This document shows, in pieces, positions 1 through 8,991 of a stretch of DNA of 64,000 nucleotides. The position numbers were made by a program, and so were the translations under genes. Source of the DNA: an uncultured Coriobacteriia bacterium (GTDB taxonomy: Bacteria > Actinomycetota > Coriobacteriia > Coriobacteriales > QAMH01); assembly GCA_948466335.1 (NCBI GenBank), contig CAOKAE010000005.1, forward strand, positions 1 through 64,000, read 5' to 3'. The notes below the pieces were generated by a model. The model was given only the letters and a program-made list of their open reading frames with translations. It did not search any database and was not told where the DNA came from. How positions within the stretch are numbered: position 1 is the stretch's first letter; each line of letters opens with the position of its first letter.

Positions 1-55
1 TGACCGGGAGAATGAGACAAATTCGTCAGACACGTTTGTCTCATTCTCCCGGTCA
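1..55. repeat. Perfect palindromic intergenic element, copy 1
   Basis: Two perfectly complementary 21-bp arms (1-21 and 35-55) enclose a 13-nt spacer. The inner half of each arm is the TGAGACAAA/TTTGTCTCA core that recurs at 3672, 3727, 29296, 29363 and 29759. It lies 40 bp downstream of the thiE stop codon and could act as a transcript-ending hairpin, but there is no T-run. Confidence 0.85.
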
Positions 56-95
56 CGGCCATGGGGTCCGGCGCAGACGATGTGACAGGTTGCGG

Positions 96-734
96 TCATC
101 GGCCTTCGCCTTCCGCAATGACCTTGTGCAGCTCAGCCGCGCTCGCCTCGATGTCGTCTGCGGCGATGATGGCCGAGACGACGGAATACCCGGCAAGCCC
201 GAGGCCGGCGAGCGTGGGGATGGTCTGCGCGTTGACGCCACCGATGGCGACGACGGGTATGTCGACGGCGTCGATGATGGCGGCGAGCTCGTCGCGGGTC
301 ACGATGCCGGCCTCCGGTTTGGTGGCCGTGGCGACGATGGCGCCGACGCCGAGGTAGTCCGCACCGGCAGCCTGCGCGGCTCGTGCCTCGGCAACGCTAG
401 CTGCCGACACGCCCACGATGGCGTCGGGCCCCACGATGTCGCGCACCCGCGACGCCTCGAGGTCCTCTTGCCCCACGTGCACGCCGGCAGCGTCTACGGC
501 GACGGCCACGTTTGGATTGTCGTTGATGATGAGGGGCACGCCATGCTTGTCGCAGATGGCCTTGACCTCGCGGGCAATCGCGACGTATTCGTCATCCGTG
601 ACGTGCTTCTCGCGCAGCTGCACAAGCGTCACGCCACCGGCGCAGGCGGCGTTCACGGCCTCGGCAAGCGTGGGCGTGGACATGAGCGCGCGGTCTGTCA
701 CGAGGTAGAGTGTGTAGTCGATGGTGGGCTTCAT
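96..734 (-). CDS. thiE: Thiamine-phosphate synthase ThiE
   Basis: Cytosolic enzyme that joins HMP pyrophosphate and thiazole phosphate to give thiamine phosphate. The 212-aa TIM-barrel protein has the usual family length. It shows the family landmarks QLREK (39-43), INDN (70-73), GVHVGQED (84-91), the ATATK phosphate loop (135-139), IGG (164-166) and VVSAI (185-189). The ATG overlaps the thiD stop by 4 bp, so the two genes are translationally coupled and share the candidate TPP riboswitch upstream of thiD. No thiM or thiazole synthesis gene is in the window. Confidence 0.96.
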   Translation of the reverse strand: MKPTIDYTLYLVTDRALMSTPTLAEAVNAACAGGVTLVQLREKHVTDDEYVAIAREVKAICDKHGVPLIINDNPNVAVAVDAAGVHVGQEDLEASRVRDIVGPDAIVGVSAASVAEARAAQAAGADYLGVGAIVATATKPEAGIVTRDELAAIIDAVDIPVVAIGGVNAQTIPTLAGLGLAGYSVVSAIIAADDIEASAAELHKVIAEGEGR

Positions 735-1540
735 GCGTCTGTCCTTTGCTCCCAGACGCTCGAGGCGCGCATTGGGTCGAAGATGCGCGTGCCGTGTCCG
801 AGCTCGAGGGGATAGAGCAGGGCGCGGGCGATGAAGTCATGCGCAGTGCTCACGGCTTGGACGAGTGGCTTGCCCAAGGCGAGGTTGCAGGCGATGGCCG
901 TGGACATGCAGCAGCCCGTGCCGTGGTATTCGCCCGGCAGGCGAGGCGAGAGAAACTCGTGCACCTCATCACCGATATAGAGGCGGTCGGCGATGACCTC
1001 GGCACGGTCGTGCCCACCCTTGATGAGCACTGCCTCGCAGCCCATCTCCAGGAATACCTGCGCGGCCTCGTGCATGCTTGCGGCATCGTGCACCTCGATG
1101 CCCGTGAGCTCGCTTGCCTCGGGTATGTTGGGCGTGATGACCATTGCCCGCGGGATGAGCGTATCGCGCACGAGCTCGAACACGCTTGCCTCCGTGAGCG
1201 TCGCACCCGATGTTGCGACGAGCACCGGATCGAGCACGACCGGCACTTCCGGATGTGCGGCCAGTGACGCAGCAACGGTCTGGGCGACATCGGCGCTGCC
1301 GAGCATGCCGATCTTGATGGCGGCAGGGGAGATGTCCGCGAATACGGCCTCGATCTGGGCCTGCACGACATCCGGGTCAATGGTCTGGATGGCCGTGACT
1401 TCGTAGGTGTTCTGCGCTGTCACGCCGCACACGGCGCAGCTGCCGTGCACGCCGTGGGCCGCGGCACACTTGAGGTCGACCTCGATGCCGGCCCCGCCAC
1501 AGCTATCCGATGTGGCGATAATGAGTACGGAAGTATCCAT
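731..1540 (-). CDS. thiD: Hydroxymethylpyrimidine (phosphate) kinase ThiD
   Basis: Phosphorylates HMP and HMP-P to supply the pyrimidine half of thiamine, feeding the overlapping thiE. The 269-aa ribokinase-fold protein has GGAG (15-18) near the N-terminus, DPV (104-106), TPN (136-138), KGGH (174-177) and the catalytic HGTGC anion-hole motif (206-210). The start at 1540 was preferred over an upstream in-frame ATG (1564) because AAAGGAA stands just ahead of it and because the residues before it are not family-like. The Shine-Dalgarno and ATG lie inside the candidate TPP riboswitch, so expression is probably repressed by thiamine pyrophosphate. Confidence 0.95.
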   Translation of the reverse strand: MDTSVLIIATSDSCGGAGIEVDLKCAAAHGVHGSCAVCGVTAQNTYEVTAIQTIDPDVVQAQIEAVFADISPAAIKIGMLGSADVAQTVAASLAAHPEVPVVLDPVLVATSGATLTEASVFELVRDTLIPRAMVITPNIPEASELTGIEVHDAASMHEAAQVFLEMGCEAVLIKGGHDRAEVIADRLYIGDEVHEFLSPRLPGEYHGTGCCMSTAIACNLALGKPLVQAVSTAHDFIARALLYPLELGHGTRIFDPMRASSVWEQRTDA

Positions 1541-1645
1541 GGGCGTTCCTTTCCGGCCCCGCATTACCGGAACCGTCTTGTCGGTCGCGGGCTTTCCCGC
1601 CTCTCAGCCGCGCGCAGCGCAGCTCCCGATATGTACGCACCCATG
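1538..1645 (-). promoter_or_regulatory. Candidate TPP riboswitch (THI box) of thiDE
   Basis: Read on the minus strand, the thiD leader contains GGGAGC (around 1628-1623), a short stem ending in GCTGAGAG (around 1608-1601), an ACC, and CCGGTAATGC (around 1570-1561). These appear in the order of THI-box landmarks, ahead of a thiamine gene. The outermost segment CATGGGTG (1645-1638) can pair with CGCCCATG (1545-1538), which includes the thiD start codon and encloses its Shine-Dalgarno. The 3' half (after TAATGC) departs from the consensus, so the call is moderate. Confidence 0.55.
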
Positions 1646-1652
1646 GTAACGC

Positions 1653-1689
1653 AACCAGACAAAACGTGCCCGGCACCTTTTGTCTGGTT
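1653..1689. repeat. Palindromic intergenic element, copy 2
   Basis: Perfect 12-bp arms (AACCAGACAAAA, 1653-1664, and its complement, 1678-1689) enclose a 13-nt spacer (1665-1677) that itself contains GTGC/GCAC. It lies between the divergent thiD leader and the rpsB promoter and could stop transcription from either side. Confidence 0.75.
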
Positions 1690-1723
1690 TTCGGTAGGGG
1701 CCTGTTGTATCCCAAATTAATCC

Positions 1724-1752
1724 TTGCACCTGCCTTGGTGCAGAGATAGAAT
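1724..1752 (+). promoter_or_regulatory. Promoter of rpsB-tsf
   Basis: TTGCAC (1724-1729), a 17-bp spacer and TAGAAT (1747-1752) give a near-consensus sigma-70-type promoter. The transcript would carry a GC-rich leader of about 140 nt before the rpsB ATG. It includes C- and G-runs able to fold, a reasonable place for S2 autoregulation, although I cannot identify a named leader family. Confidence 0.75.
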
Positions 1753-1895
1753 TGGCAAGCTATGCGAAAACGCATGGCAGTAGCTTTTATTTCACATGCG
1801 AGGGGAGCCGCCCCGCTAGTGGCCCCGATGGGGGTTGCGGGCAGCACGGCGATGATCCGAGCAGAGGACTAACGAAAACTGGAGGTTTACCCACA

Positions 1896-2732
1896 ATGGC
1901 TACAACTGTGTCCATCAAGTCCCTTCTGGAGGCCGGCGTTCACTTCGGTCACCAGACCCGCCGCTGGAACCCGAAGATGAAGCCCTATATCTTCGGCGAG
2001 CGCAACGGCATCTACATCCTCGATCTCAAGAAGACGCTTTACGCCATCGACGATGCGTACAGCTTCCTCATGAACCTCGGCGCCGCTGGCAAGAAGGTCC
2101 TCTTCGTCGGCACCAAGAAGCAGGCCCAGGAGCCCATCAAGACCGCTGCCGAGCGCTGCGGCATGCCCTACGTCAACTACCGTTGGATGGGCGGCATGCT
2201 CACCAACTTCGCCACGATTCGCACGCGCGTCCAGCGCATGGAGGAGATCGAGGCCATGAAGGCCGACGGCCGTTTCGACGCCTACACCAAGAAGGAACAG
2301 GCCGGTCTCAACAAGGAGCACACCAAGCTCGAGCTCGCCCTGGGCGGCATTCGCAACATGCACGACCTGCCCGACGCGCTATTCATCGTCGACACCAAGC
2401 ACGAGGACAACGCCGTGCGCGAGGCCCATCGCCTGCACATCCCCATCGTCGGCCTCATCGACACCAACGCCGATCCCGACGATATCGATTACGGCATCCC
2501 CGCCAACGACGATGCCATCCGTTCGGTCAACCTCCTGTGCCAGCTTGCCGCCGATGCGCTCATCGCCGGTTCCGGCGTGACCGTCACCGAGCAGGAGATG
2601 ACCGCTGGTAGTGCTGACGAGAACAAGCAAGTCCCCGCCATCGCCGAGGAGCCCGAGGTTTCCGAGCGTGTCGAGGTTTCCGAGTCCACCATCAAAGAGA
2701 TCGAAGAGACGACCGAGGAGGTTGCAGAGTAA
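1896..2732 (+). CDS. rpsB: 30S ribosomal protein S2
   Basis: Component of the small ribosomal subunit. The 278-aa protein opens with the S2 signature ([19 protein letters not shown], about 10-28) and carries the family core through about residue 235. An acidic tail rich in Glu, Val and Ser follows. The ATG at 1896 follows GGAGGT; the open frame upstream (from 1752) is leader sequence. The stop overlaps the tsf start (TAATG), the usual S2-EF-Ts operon. Confidence 0.98.
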   Translation: MATTVSIKSLLEAGVHFGHQTRRWNPKMKPYIFGERNGIYILDLKKTLYAIDDAYSFLMNLGAAGKKVLFVGTKKQAQEPIKTAAERCGMPYVNYRWMGGMLTNFATIRTRVQRMEEIEAMKADGRFDAYTKKEQAGLNKEHTKLELALGGIRNMHDLPDALFIVDTKHEDNAVREAHRLHIPIVGLIDTNADPDDIDYGIPANDDAIRSVNLLCQLAADALIAGSGVTVTEQEMTAGSADENKQVPAIAEEPEVSERVEVSESTIKEIEETTEEVAE

Positions 2733-3607
2733 TGGCAGAGATCACCGCAAAGATGGTCAAGGAGCTCCGTGAGGCTACCGGAGCTGGCATGATGGAGTGC
2801 AAGAAGGCTCTCACCGAGGCCGAGGGCGATTTCGAGAAGGCCGTCGACGTGCTGCGCACCCACGGTCTTGCCAAGGCTGCCAAGAAGGCCGGCCGCGCCA
2901 CCAACGAGGGTCGTGTCAATGTCGCCGTCTGCAAGAAGGACGCCCGCAAGGGTGCCGTCGTCGAGGTCAACTGCGAGACCGACTTCGTCGCGCTCACCGA
3001 CAAGTTCCAGGACTACTGCGACACCTTCACGCGTGCCGTGGTCCATGGCAACCCCGCCAACGTCGACGAGCTCCTCGAGAGCGAGTACGAGGGCGAGAAG
3101 GTCGGTGACACGCTCACCGAGGCCATCCACATCATCGGCGAGAACATGCAGATCTCGAACTTCAAGCGTCTCGAGATCGACGGCATGGGCGCCCTGGTTC
3201 CCTACATCCACATGAACGGCCGCATCGGCGTGCTCGTGGGCTTCACCTTCAACAACGAGGCCACGGCTACCGACGAGCGCTTCCTGGCCATGGGCAAGGA
3301 CGTCGCCATGCAGATCGCGGCGACCAATCCCGTTTCGCTCGACAAGGACAGCGTGCCGGCGGACATCCGCGAGCACGAGTTCGAGATCTACAAGGCCCAG
3401 GCCGCCGAGTCCGGCAAGCCCGAGAACATCCAGGAGAAGATTGCCACGGGTCGTATGGAGAAGTTCTACAAGGAGAACTGCCTCGTGGAGCAGGAGTTCG
3501 TGAAGGATCCGGACACGACCGTCGGCGCCTACATCGCCAAGTGCGCCAAGGAAATCGGCGACGACATCAAGGTCGTCGAGTTTGCCCGCATCGAGCTTGG
3601 CGAGTAA
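2732..3607 (+). CDS. tsf: Translation elongation factor Ts
   Basis: Guanine-nucleotide exchange factor for EF-Tu. The 291-aa protein has the N-terminal UBA-like region (LREATGAGMMECKKAL) and the CETDFVA motif of the core, at normal family length. It starts inside the rpsB stop codon (TAATG) and is followed by a strong hairpin terminator, so rpsB-tsf is a two-gene operon. Confidence 0.98.
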   Translation: MAEITAKMVKELREATGAGMMECKKALTEAEGDFEKAVDVLRTHGLAKAAKKAGRATNEGRVNVAVCKKDARKGAVVEVNCETDFVALTDKFQDYCDTFTRAVVHGNPANVDELLESEYEGEKVGDTLTEAIHIIGENMQISNFKRLEIDGMGALVPYIHMNGRIGVLVGFTFNNEATATDERFLAMGKDVAMQIAATNPVSLDKDSVPADIREHEFEIYKAQAAESGKPENIQEKIATGRMEKFYKENCLVEQEFVKDPDTTVGAYIAKCAKEIGDDIKVVEFARIELGE

Positions 3608-3633
3608 AGCTGACGTCAATCAGCACGAATGAG

Positions 3634-3671
3634 GAGAGGGGATGGCGCGCATGCGTTGTCCCCTCTCTTTT
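3634..3671 (+). terminator. Terminator of rpsB-tsf
   Basis: A 9-bp stem GAGAGGGGA/TCCCCTCTC (3634-3642 and 3659-3667) followed by TTTTA, 26 bp after the tsf stop. Confidence 0.85.
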
Positions 3672-3774
3672 ATGAGACAATTTGGTCAGACAGATTTGTC
3701 TCATTATCAATTGGTACCAGCAAAATATGAGACAGTTTGGTCAGACACGTTTGTCTCAGACACGTTTGTCTCAT
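3672..3774. repeat. Palindromic elements, copies 3 and 4 (one partly duplicated)
   Basis: Copy 3 has ATGAGACAA (3672-3680) facing TTGTCTCAT (3696-3704). Copy 4 begins at 3727 with ATGAGACA and its right arm is present twice in tandem (GACACGTTTGTCTCA, ending at 3758 and again at 3773). Both spacers share GGTCAGACA. The pair fills the space between the tsf terminator and gltX. Confidence 0.75.
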
Positions 3775-3793
3775 CGGAAGGGTTGAGGGCATT

Positions 3794-5260
3794 ATGAGTG
3801 AGGTTCGAGTTCGCTTTGCCCCGTCGCCGACGGGCAAGTTGCATATCGGTGGTGCGCGCACCGCTATCTACAACTGGGCGTTTGCGCGTGCGACGGGCGG
3901 CACCTTCGTCCTGCGCATCGAGGACACCGATCCGGAACGTTCCACGAAGGAGAACATCGACCTCATCATCCGCGCCATGAGGTGGCTCGGGTTGGACTGG
4001 GATGAGGGTCCGCACATCGGCGGAGACTATGGTCCCTACATGCAGACCGAGCGCTTTGACACCTACGCCGAGGCCCTCGAGCAGCTCAAGGCAAGCGGCA
4101 ACGTCTATCCCTGCTTCTGCACTTCCGAAGAGCTTGCGGCCCGTCGCGAGGCCGTGCAGGCCGGTGCTGCCAACGAGCCCGACCCGTGCCGATCCTTAAG
4201 CCACGAGGAGGCCCAGAAGCGCATCGACGCCGGTGAGCCCCATGTCTGGCGCCTCAAGGTCCCCGAGGACCGCGGCACTATCGTCGTGCACGACATCATC
4301 CACGGCGATGCCGAGTTCGATGCCGCCCTCATGGATGACATGATCCTCGTGCGCAGCGATGGCACGCCCACCTACAACTTCGCCGTCGTCTGCGACGACG
4401 TGAACATGAAGATGACGCACATCATTCGCGGCGACGACCATCTCTCCAACACCCCGCGTCAGGTGCTCGTCTACGAAGCGCTCGGCTATCCCACGCCGAC
4501 CTTCGCCCACCTGCCCATGATTTGCGGCCCGGATGGCAAGAAGCTCTCCAAGCGCCACGGCGCGGCAAGCGTCGAGGAGTACCGTGACATGGGCTATCTG
4601 CCCGACGCGCTGTTCAATTACCTCGCGCTGCTCGGCTGGGCGCCCGACGGCGAGACCACGCTGTTCACACGTGAGCAGATGGCCAAGCTCTTCACGCTCG
4701 AGCGCATCAGCAAGAATCCGAGCTCGCTCGATTACGACAAGCTCGAGTGGATCAACAGCCAGTACATCCAGCAGATGGGGGCGGCGGCCTTCGTCGACAC
4801 GCTTGCGCCGTATCTCATCGAGGCTGGGTATGCGGCTGACGAGACTGGCGTCGAGGCACTGCGTTCGCGCCTGGAGGCCATCTATCCGCTCGTGAACGAG
4901 CGTGTCAAGCTCATGACCGAGGCCGTTCCCATGATTGCCTACCTGCTCGATGACTCCATCGAGCTCGACGAGAAAAGCGTCGAGAAGGTGCTCCGCAAGG
5001 AGGGCAAGGGTGCGAAAACGGCGCTCGTCGAGGCCGCTGCCGTACTCGAGGATTGTCCGTGGACGGTCGAGGGCATCGAAGCGGCGCTGCGCGGCTTGTG
5101 CGAGAAGCTTGAGGCCAAGCCGAAGTTCGTCTTCCAGCCCATCCGCGTGGCCGTATGCGGCAACATGGTGAGCCCGCCGCTCTTCGAGTCCATCGAGCTT
5201 TTGGACCGTGGCGTTGTCGAGCAACGCCTCAGGGCCGCGGCCGAGCTTGCCGTCGATTAG
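3794..5260 (+). CDS. gltX: Glutamyl-tRNA synthetase
   Basis: Class I aminoacyl-tRNA synthetase charging tRNA with glutamate. The 488-aa protein carries the HIGH motif as HIGG (17-20) in the PSPTGKLHIGG context and the KMSKS loop as KLSKR (250-254), followed by an alpha-helical anticodon-binding half. The start at 3794 gives the standard N-terminus MSEVRVRFAPSPTG; longer frames run into the palindromic repeats. The 3' end overlaps the convergent ATP-grasp gene by 4 bp with no terminator between. Whether it also charges tRNA-Gln cannot be read from the sequence. Confidence 0.97.
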   Translation: MSEVRVRFAPSPTGKLHIGGARTAIYNWAFARATGGTFVLRIEDTDPERSTKENIDLIIRAMRWLGLDWDEGPHIGGDYGPYMQTERFDTYAEALEQLKASGNVYPCFCTSEELAARREAVQAGAANEPDPCRSLSHEEAQKRIDAGEPHVWRLKVPEDRGTIVVHDIIHGDAEFDAALMDDMILVRSDGTPTYNFAVVCDDVNMKMTHIIRGDDHLSNTPRQVLVYEALGYPTPTFAHLPMICGPDGKKLSKRHGAASVEEYRDMGYLPDALFNYLALLGWAPDGETTLFTREQMAKLFTLERISKNPSSLDYDKLEWINSQYIQQMGAAAFVDTLAPYLIEAGYAADETGVEALRSRLEAIYPLVNERVKLMTEAVPMIAYLLDDSIELDEKSVEKVLRKEGKGAKTALVEAAAVLEDCPWTVEGIEAALRGLCEKLEAKPKFVFQPIRVAVCGNMVSPPLFESIELLDRGVVEQRLRAAAELAVD

Positions 5261-6591
5261 TCAACTGCAAAGCTGTTCGCGCATAGACCGCCGTGGTCGA
5301 TGGCGATGACGCCCTCGTTGCCCAGACGGCAATAGAAGCCCGCGGGCTTGCCTTCGTAGAGGTAGACACCGGGCATGGACTGCCATGACTCGACGAGGCA
5401 CGGGTTATCGTCGTCGATGACCGTGTTGATGATGTCGACACGTGGCGGCTGGTAGAACTCCTGAACGATGTAGCCGGCATCGAGGTTCTCGTCCACGATG
5501 GACTCCCACTGTGCCTGGTCGAAATCCACTCCTGGGTAGACGCCGTGGGCGCCGTAGTCATCGGCTGGCTTGATGATCCAGGCGTCCTTGTCGCCTTTGA
5601 CCTCGTCCAGCGTAAAGCCGCTCGTGCCGCTTTCGAGGCGATAGGTGCGCGGCACGTGCGCATCCACGAAGGCGGCCTCCTCCTCGCTCAAAAAGGCCCG
5701 CGTGCGCTCGTCGAACAGGGCGATGTTGACCTCCTTGGAGTGCACGACCGTGGTACGGAAATGCCCGATGAGGCAGACCTTGCCCGCTGCCACGGCGTCG
5801 ATGAGGGCATCGCACTCGCCGGGATGCTGCAATATCTCGCTCGTGACTGCCCGGCGGTAAATGGCATCGACGACGCATCCATCGGTCGAGTCGACAAGAT
5901 GCTCGCCATCGAAGGCGAAGTCGCGTATGTCGGTGAAGCGCGCGTCGTGGCCCGCCTTCTGAAACGCCTCGATGAAGCGGTTGAAGTCGCTGAAGACGCC
6001 GCTTTCGCGAAAGTCGGTGACGGCGATGGTGGGGTGGGGGCGTGCGCCGGGGCGCGACTCGTATATGTTCATGAACGACTCGACCCAGCTATCGAAGAGC
6101 TCGAACTGCCTGAGCTCGTGGCTCTGCGCGAAGCGGCGATACGCTTCGCCCTGCATAAGCGCCTTGCCGATCATGAAGTCACGCGACATGGCACCGCTGC
6201 CGTCGGTGTTGAACTCGCAGAACTTGTAACTCAGGTCATCCTCGCTCAAGAAGAGGTCGAAGCGCGCCATGGGCAGAAGATCATCGTAGTCGCAGGGCAG
6301 CATGATGAGGCGATGCAGCTCGTCGGGGAAGTGGAAGAGCTCGCGATAGGTCTCGTCGTCAAGGTAGCGCCTGATGATCTTGCATAGAATGCGATGCATC
6401 GTCGTCACTTGCTCGGCTATGTAGGCGCGGTCATTGGCGTTGAACAGATAGGGCACGTAAGGAAACGGCGCTGGCTTGCCATGGACCCACACGTCGGAGT
6501 TCTCGATGAACGAAAGCGCCAGCCTTCTTCCCTCGATGTCTCCACCCAGGGCCTGGATACCGGCAATGTATTCGGCACGTTCCTCTTTCAT
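5257..6591 (-). CDS. ATP-grasp enzyme resembling the glutathionylspermidine synthase catalytic fold
   Basis: A 444-aa soluble protein. The C-terminal part reads like a permuted ATP-grasp ligase: KFCEFNTDGSGAM in the middle, WIIKPADDYGAHGV as a nucleotide-binding strand and loop, then YIVQEFYQPP and a Gly-rich end. This resembles glutathionylspermidine synthase-like proteins, but the substrate is unknown and no amidase domain is present. The start at 6591 follows GGAGGA; the 49 codons upstream look non-coding. It is divergent from yraN and convergent with gltX, so it is a single-gene unit. Its product may be a peptide or amine conjugate; this is inference only. Confidence 0.6.
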   Translation of the reverse strand: MKEERAEYIAGIQALGGDIEGRRLALSFIENSDVWVHGKPAPFPYVPYLFNANDRAYIAEQVTTMHRILCKIIRRYLDDETYRELFHFPDELHRLIMLPCDYDDLLPMARFDLFLSEDDLSYKFCEFNTDGSGAMSRDFMIGKALMQGEAYRRFAQSHELRQFELFDSWVESFMNIYESRPGARPHPTIAVTDFRESGVFSDFNRFIEAFQKAGHDARFTDIRDFAFDGEHLVDSTDGCVVDAIYRRAVTSEILQHPGECDALIDAVAAGKVCLIGHFRTTVVHSKEVNIALFDERTRAFLSEEEAAFVDAHVPRTYRLESGTSGFTLDEVKGDKDAWIIKPADDYGAHGVYPGVDFDQAQWESIVDENLDAGYIVQEFYQPPRVDIINTVIDDDNPCLVESWQSMPGVYLYEGKPAGFYCRLGNEGVIAIDHGGLCANSFAVD

Positions 6592-6804
6592 GGCTCCTCC
6601 ATACCATCGTCTGACCCGTTCAGTATCCCACGGGCCGCGACTCGTGCAAAGCGCGAAGAGGTCCGATTTCGCTTCGATTTCCGTTGGGAGGAGGTCTTGG
6701 AACCGCAGGGATTTGCTCCGTGTTTCAACCACGAACATTCGGCGTTTTTGTTAGATGCGCCTGAAAGAATTGCATCTACGAAAGACCGACGAGAAAGGAC
6801 GGAC

Positions 6805-7497
6805 ATGGTCGCGAAGGCACAGATTGCATATCCCACCAATGACGATGATGGTTCGGATGTCGAAGACGAAAAAGCCGGGATTGACGGGCCGGTTGCCGAA
6901 AAACAGGACATGACCGACGAACCCGGGGAGGACGTTGAAGACGGCCGTGACGACGGGCTTGCCCGCAAGCCGGGAAAGGTGGCACTCGAAGACGACGGGG
7001 AGGGATTCGATGATTCCCCTGACGATGGCCCCGCCTGCATGGAAGGTGTCCCGCCTGACCGCTGCTTCGACATCTCTCCGGAGGAGTTTTGCGGAGACCC
7101 CTACGAGCAGGAGGGGCATATCCAATCCCGTCAGGAGCTTGGCAGGAAGGGAGAGGAGGCAGCCGTTCGCTACCTGAGGTCGCGAGGATACGAGATCGTC
7201 AAGCGCAACTGGTTCTGCCGCTTCGGGGAGGCCGACATCATCGCCCGCGACCCGGAAGGTACCCTCTGCTTCATCGAGGTGAAGACGCGTCAGAGCGTCG
7301 AGGCGGGGCTTCCCGAGGAGGCGATCACGCATAGCAAGCAGAGCCGCTACGAACGCATCGCCCTGTGCTACATGATGGTCACGGATGACTGGGACGATAA
7401 CGAGAGCGTGCGCTTCGATGCCATCGCCATCTGCGTCACGGCACCCCATCGTGCGTTGCTGCGTCATCACAAGGGCTGCTTCAATGAGTGCTTCTAA
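6805..7497 (+). CDS. UPF0102 (YraN) endonuclease-like protein with acidic N-terminal extension
   Basis: The last ~125 residues of this 230-aa protein match the YraN/UPF0102 restriction-endonuclease-like fold: GRKGEEAAVRYLRSRGYEI, then FGEADIIARD...CFIEVKTR with the E-D-ExK metal-site pattern. The first ~100 residues are an Asp/Glu/Gly-rich, probably disordered, region that the family normally lacks. The start at 6805 follows GAAAGGA. The gene overlaps comM by 14 bp, and dprA follows; yraN, comM and dprA are often clustered, pointing to a DNA-processing role. Confidence 0.85.
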   Translation: MVAKAQIAYPTNDDDGSDVEDEKAGIDGPVAEKQDMTDEPGEDVEDGRDDGLARKPGKVALEDDGEGFDDSPDDGPACMEGVPPDRCFDISPEEFCGDPYEQEGHIQSRQELGRKGEEAAVRYLRSRGYEIVKRNWFCRFGEADIIARDPEGTLCFIEVKTRQSVEAGLPEEAITHSKQSRYERIALCYMMVTDDWDDNESVRFDAIAICVTAPHRALLRHHKGCFNECF

Positions 7498-8989
7498 GAC
7501 CGTACGTGCCTCCGTGCCAACCTGCGCCCTCCATGGCGTGCAGACCGTGCCCGTCACGGTCGAGATCGAGATTGGGCCGGGCCTGCCGGGCTGGCACATC
7601 GTGGGCATGCCCGATGCGGCCGTGCAGGAGGCACGCTTGCGCGTGCGCAGCGCCGTGAGGGCTGCCGGTTTCGACATGCCGAGCAGCCACGTCGTCATCA
7701 ACCTTGCGCCCGCCTGCGTGCGCAAGAGCGGTTCGGGCTTCGACCTGCCCATCGCCATTGCCTACCTGCTTGCCACGCGCCAGATCAATCCGAGCTTCGT
7801 CGAGGAGACCCTGGCGGTGGGCGAGCTCGCCCTCGACGGCGCCGTGCGCCGCGTCGATGGCCTGCTTGCCTACGCCATCGCGGCCCAACGAGACCGTTTG
7901 CGCCTGCTGTCGGCGTCTGATGCGACGTGCATGCCCAGGCTCACGGGGCTCGACCATGCGTGCATCGATCATCTCGCCCAGCTGCGTTCTGCCTCGTTCA
8001 CGTCACCGGACACGTCCGTGGCGGCGCCGGACGGCGAGCGGCTCGATTACCGTGACGTGGTCGGCCAGCAATTCGCCGTGCGCGCGCTCACCATCGCCGC
8101 TGCAGGCGGGCACGGGGCGTTGCTCATCGGGCCGCCTGGCGCGGGAAAGAGCATGCTTGCCAAGCGCCTGCCGAGCATTCTGCCGTCGCTCGACGAGGAT
8201 GAGCGCATCGAGACGGCGCTCATCCATTCGGTTGCCGGTCTCGACCTGCGCGCCATCACGGCGGGCGTGCGGCCCTTTCGCGCCCCGCATCATTCGGCCA
8301 CGGTCGCCTCGCTCGTCGGGGGAGGTTCGGGCAACGTGCGCCCCGGCGAGGTGTCGCTCGCCCATAACGGCGTGCTGTTCCTCGATGAGCTCGCCGAGTT
8401 CTCGAACAGTTCCCTGCAGGCCCTACGCCAGCCCATCGAGGATGGTGAGGTCATCGTAAGCAGGGTGGGATCGCGCGCGGTGTTCCCGGCGCGCTTCCAA
8501 CTCATCGCCGCGTCCAATCCCTGTCCCTGCGGGTACCTGGGTGATGTCGATCATGGCTGCCGTTGCAGCGAGCATCAGGTCAATCATTACCAGGCCAAAC
8601 TCGGAGGCCCGCTCAAGGATCGCATTGACCTCATCTGCGAGGTGTCTCGCGTCGATCCCGCACGTGTCCTACAGAGTGGCCAGGGGGTGACATCTGCGCG
8701 AATTGCCGACGAAGTACTCGCCGCTCGTGAGCGCGCGAAGTGGCGCGGAGAACGCGTGAGCTCGCTTGGAAACGTCACGCCGTACGAGGTCATCGAGTCG
8801 TGCGGTCTCACGCCGAGTGGTCGCAAACTCATCGAGGACATGGCGCGCAAGCACTTTCTCTCGGGACGTGGCATCGTGCGCATTCTGCGCGTGGCACGCA
8901 CCATCGCCGATCTCGATGACAGCGAAGTGGTGTGCGATGAGCATCTGCTCGAGTCGTGCATGTACCGCGTCGACAACAATCTGGAGTGA
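7484..8989 (+). CDS. comM: ComM/YifB family AAA+ Mg-chelatase-like helicase
   Basis: A 501-aa AAA+ ATPase that in competent bacteria promotes branch migration during integration of transforming DNA. The N-terminal Lon-protease-like domain (PGLPGWHIVGMPDAAVQEARLRV) is followed by Walker A GPPGAGKS (216-223), the Walker B region LFLDELAEF, and a Mg-chelatase C-terminal domain. The ATG at 7484 lies inside the yraN 3' end, and only 2 bp separate its stop from dprA, so the three genes are co-transcribed. Confidence 0.93.
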   Translation: MSASKTVRASVPTCALHGVQTVPVTVEIEIGPGLPGWHIVGMPDAAVQEARLRVRSAVRAAGFDMPSSHVVINLAPACVRKSGSGFDLPIAIAYLLATRQINPSFVEETLAVGELALDGAVRRVDGLLAYAIAAQRDRLRLLSASDATCMPRLTGLDHACIDHLAQLRSASFTSPDTSVAAPDGERLDYRDVVGQQFAVRALTIAAAGGHGALLIGPPGAGKSMLAKRLPSILPSLDEDERIETALIHSVAGLDLRAITAGVRPFRAPHHSATVASLVGGGSGNVRPGEVSLAHNGVLFLDELAEFSNSSLQALRQPIEDGEVIVSRVGSRAVFPARFQLIAASNPCPCGYLGDVDHGCRCSEHQVNHYQAKLGGPLKDRIDLICEVSRVDPARVLQSGQGVTSARIADEVLAARERAKWRGERVSSLGNVTPYEVIESCGLTPSGRKLIEDMARKHFLSGRGIVRILRVARTIADLDDSEVVCDEHLLESCMYRVDNNLE

Positions 8990-8991
8990 GC

